DNA of 64,000 bases from Botrytis cinerea B05.10 (taxonomy: Eukaryota > Ascomycota > Leotiomycetes > Helotiales > Sclerotiniaceae). The stretch spans positions 1,984,001 through 2,048,000 of the forward strand of contig NC_037321.1 in the NCBI RefSeq assembly GCF_000143535.2. Direction: 5' to 3'. Position numbers and translations under genes: made by a program. The notes beneath the pieces are model-generated. The model worked only from the letters and a program-made list of their open reading frames with translations, made no database searches and was not told where the DNA came from. Positions 61,695 to 64,000 of the stretch are shown here, piece after piece. Within the stretch, counting starts at the first letter, position 1, and each line of letters begins with the position of its first letter.

Positions 61695-62154
61695 GATTAC
61701 TACTTAGGAATGGTGTTGAATAGCTTCTGGTGGTTACTGTCCAACATCTGGCAATTTACTTGCAGTTTATGCTATACGAGCTATGAACACCTCCAACGGG
61801 ACTGTAATGCACCCAATAGCGATTGAGAGAGGAATCATTACTATCATTACAAATAACACAAATATATCAAAAGCAACAGCGACCGGTGCCGCTACCGGTG
61901 CGGGATCGACACTAGCTGCTATAAAGTGAGTAAGATTAGCCTTAGACTTACAGTTGTCATCGACTCATCGCTGATTTCCTGGTCTAACACTGAAGTTATC
62001 AGAAAATCATAATTTTGGCTTTCGTCAAAAGAATTACAATCATGAAACATCTACTTGATTCGCGTGGAGGAAATTTACATAATGTATGAAAACAATACTT
62101 CAAATCTAGTATTACAGTAGTGAAATAGTATACATCGAATAACATCTTTCAAAG
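61695..62154. other. Convergent 3' gap
   Basis: A 48-codon frame at 61783-61929 (MNTSNGTVMHPIAIERG...) with a Thr/Ala/Gly-rich end is the only coding hint and is weak. The rest is the 3' flank of both neighbours. Confidence 0.4.
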
Positions 62155-63393
62155 TCAGGCCGCTCTTACGTCCCATGCTATGTTCTTCAACTTTAAGGGA
62201 AGGTGAAGCAACGAATAACCTGATGATGTTGGCTTTGGAAGACGGCCAGCTCGGATGTTGATCTGCAGGGACTGGTGTAGCAACTTTGGCTCCGACAACT
62301 CAGCATCTCGCGTCCGCCGTAGCGTCACGAAATTTGCCTTGTCTACATGGTCATTTAGATGTGTGTTATTCCTCCTTTGATCCTTGACGCTCAACCATGG
62401 CACTGGCGCTCCACGTACATTTGAAGGATAATCATGACCTGTCCAGATTTTTGTCTCGTCTGGTAATGCGAGTAACTTGCGTCCTGAGTTATATAGATCG
62501 TCAGCGCTGCCGCCGGGGAAATCACAACGTGCAGTGCCAATGTCTGCATGGAAGATTGAGTCACCGCAGAACACATTCCCTGTAAGAAACCAATTAGCAA
62601 CTTTATACACATATGGTTGTCTGTGATCACACCTCCAATTTTGTATCCAACATGGTCTGGGGTGTGCCCGGGCAAGTGCACAATAGTAGCTGTTAATCTC
62701 CCAATATCAAAAGTCTCATCATCGTCAAAAAGCTTATCAAAAGCATTCTCATACTCATGTGCCGGAATATCATAAATCTGACTAAACAATCGTTGCACCT
62801 CCCCAATGCGCTGCCCGATACAGATTGGAGGTCTGTGACCTTGTTGCTCAGCTAGACAATCTTGAAGATATGATGCCGCAGTGAGATGGTCCGCATGAGC
62901 ATGCGTTTCCAGGATCCTGTCAATCTTGTAGTCCTTCTCCTTGATCATTGAAAGAAGTGAATCGGCAGTTTGGGAGCTAATGATCTGTGTAGCTGGGTCG
63001 TAGTCCAAAACCGGATCAATAATGACGGCTGTTTTTGAAGAAGGATCAGCAACCACATATTGCCATGTTCCCGTCTTCTCTTCGTATACACTATGGATAA
63101 CAGGCTCCTGAGCTGCACACGTCTCGGAGCTAAACAAAGCTCGACCTTTAGCCTCATGCCGTATTCGTTGAGTAGGCCTGTATTTCACTGTCAAATATTA
63201 ACATGAGATAGCCCGGTCTCTTAGAGTTTACATCCATACTATATGTATTCCCAATTCTAGCGTTATGATAAGAAGAATAGCTTCGCTGACTAGTGATGCG
63301 TAGTAATGAAGTCGTCGGGCCTGTGACCGGTACTAACAGTAGACCTGTTTTCGCCGGCCATTGCTTGCTAATGCTGTGACAGAGAGTGTTCAT
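62155..63393 (-). CDS. Metallo-beta-lactamase-fold hydrolase, persulfide dioxygenase (ETHE1-like)
   Basis: Exons 63393-63240, 63187-62633, 62579-62155, giving 377 aa. The Ser/Arg-rich N-terminus (SISKQWPAKTGLLLVPVTG...ITSQRSYSSYHNARIG) looks like a mitochondrial presequence. The metal site is ETHAHADHLTAASYL, then HLPGHTPDHVGY, GDSIFHADIGTARCDFPGG and WTGHDYPSN. The GDS-F-DIG-RCDF-GG run is typical of glyoxalase II-like persulfide dioxygenases, which oxidise glutathione persulfide in sulfide detoxification. The first intron uses GTATGG and rejoins as A-TG to make YMKYRP. The C-terminal 60 residues after the domain are longer than in human ETHE1 (about 254 aa). Substrate inference is from the family only. 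Confidence 0.87.
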
Positions 63394-64000
63394 AATAATT
63401 TGTTAAGTGTCGCTGGGTTGTATCAAAAAGATTGAACTGATGTTCGATATTGCACAAGATAATCAATCCTTTACAATCTTTTCAGAAAATGATCTAGATT
63501 GTTCCATCATATGTCCGCTGAAGAATCAGACCTACTCTGTGTATATTAAGCTCTTCTCCGTGGTCGCCGATCAGATCCCGCTCGGACGCGGCTTTGTCGC
63601 CGATTTGCTATAGTCGGGGACAGGCTGCGCAACGGGTACCAGCGAAGCGAATAATGGCCTTGACAGGTACTCCACAAAGCGGGTAGAGCCCCTGACGGGT
63701 AATCTGTGGAGTAGATTATCTGCAGATTACGCACGGGTACAGACAATTTTTGCCCCGATTAAATCGGGGACCGGGAACTAGAACGAGCTATCTATTACCC
63801 GCAGTTCTCCGGCTTGTAGCAAACCAGGTATGAAAGGCTGACGGTATCTGGGCCCCTTGATTTTACCGAAGCTCTAGAGTCCGAAACTTTTTCAATCATT
63901 AAGATACGTCTTTTCACCAAGATAATTTCTTTTATGTGTCTTTTCTCCCACGCATCTAGATTGGGCCTCACACCATATGATTGCTTCTAAGCCCAAAATT
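63394..64000. other. Transposon-like debris at right edge
   Basis: No gene. Bases 63540-63780 are richer in GC, with repeated GGGTA, ATCTG-GATTA and CCCCGATT-AATCGGGG blocks. The reverse complement of 63689-63756 is a diverged copy of the repeat in the MFS intron. The segment GCCCCGATTAAATCGGGG (63752-63769) is a near-perfect palindrome. Confidence 0.55.
63689..63756. repeat. Second copy of the MFS-intron repeat, RIP-like
   Basis: On the minus strand it reads GGGGCAAAAATT, then GTACCCGTGCGTAATCTGC and further ATAATCT-CTCC-CAGATTACCCGT steps. Against 27911-27979 the main differences are CCGCGG versus CTGCAG and CCGCCCCGC versus CTACTCCAC, that is C-to-T and G-to-A changes. Confidence 0.6.

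Overview
This is nuclear DNA of a filamentous ascomycete. The genes are interrupted by introns mostly of 45-80 nt with GTRNGT donors, CTAAC/CTAAT-type branch sites and YAG acceptors, and there are no operons or ribosome binding sites. Leaders are pyrimidine-rich and the gaps between genes are full of microsatellites. The gene set (Ras1, Yvc1-type TRP channel, Bud3-like RhoGEF, Zn2Cys6 regulators, a rhodopsin-like/PTH11-type membrane protein, a 14-span-type drug MFS) fits Pezizomycotina. The AT-rich composition and gap style suggest a leotiomycete such as Botrytis/Sclerotinia; this genus-level guess is inference only.

Layout, left to right. A Cys-rich hypothetical protein is cut by the left edge (to 905). 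Ras1 is on the minus strand (2975-3888), followed by an unusually long gene-poor, low-complexity stretch to about 9.5 kb. Next come a molybdopterin-binding (CinA/MoaB-like) protein (-) head-to-head with a Sec14-like lipid transfer protein (+), a PI31 proteasome regulator (-) head-to-head with a Yvc1-like TRP channel (+), an FAD monooxygenase (-) and a rhodopsin-like membrane protein (+). A DHA2-type MFS transporter and a Zn2Cys6 regulator (+) follow. From 32 to 39 kb the DNA is poor in recognisable genes: one AQ-rich hypothetical gene and a possible UBA-like micro-ORF. Then come a histidine-phosphatase (phosphoglycerate-mutase-like) gene (-), a MOSC-domain protein (+), a 1581-aa Bud3-like RhoGEF (-), a short Dcc1-like protein (+), two orphan hypothetical genes head-to-head (54.5-57.7 kb), a Zn2Cys6 regulator (-) divergent from a DUF1275 membrane protein (+), and a metallo-beta-lactamase-fold (persulfide dioxygenase/ETHE1-like) gene (-). 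The last 600 bases look like transposon debris.

The most interesting layer is gene structure. Manual splicing exposes a 9-nt exon (molybdopterin-binding gene), a 6-nt exon (histidine phosphatase) and a 36-nt in-frame optional exon in ras1. The first two restore family motifs. Two different non-autonomous inverted-repeat elements (MITE-like) sit wholly inside introns: a TA-flanked 149-bp element in the TRP channel gene and a hAT-like 198-bp element with a perfect 8-bp target duplication in the phosphatase gene. Removing each leaves an ordinary 55-62 nt intron. A relative of the second lies at 54.0 kb and a fragment at 58.4 kb. A GC-rich repeat in the MFS intron has a diverged copy at the right edge, with mainly C-to-T/G-to-A differences as expected from RIP.

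All exon coordinates were worked out by eye from splice signals, reading frame and remembered family motifs. No alignment or transcript data were available.
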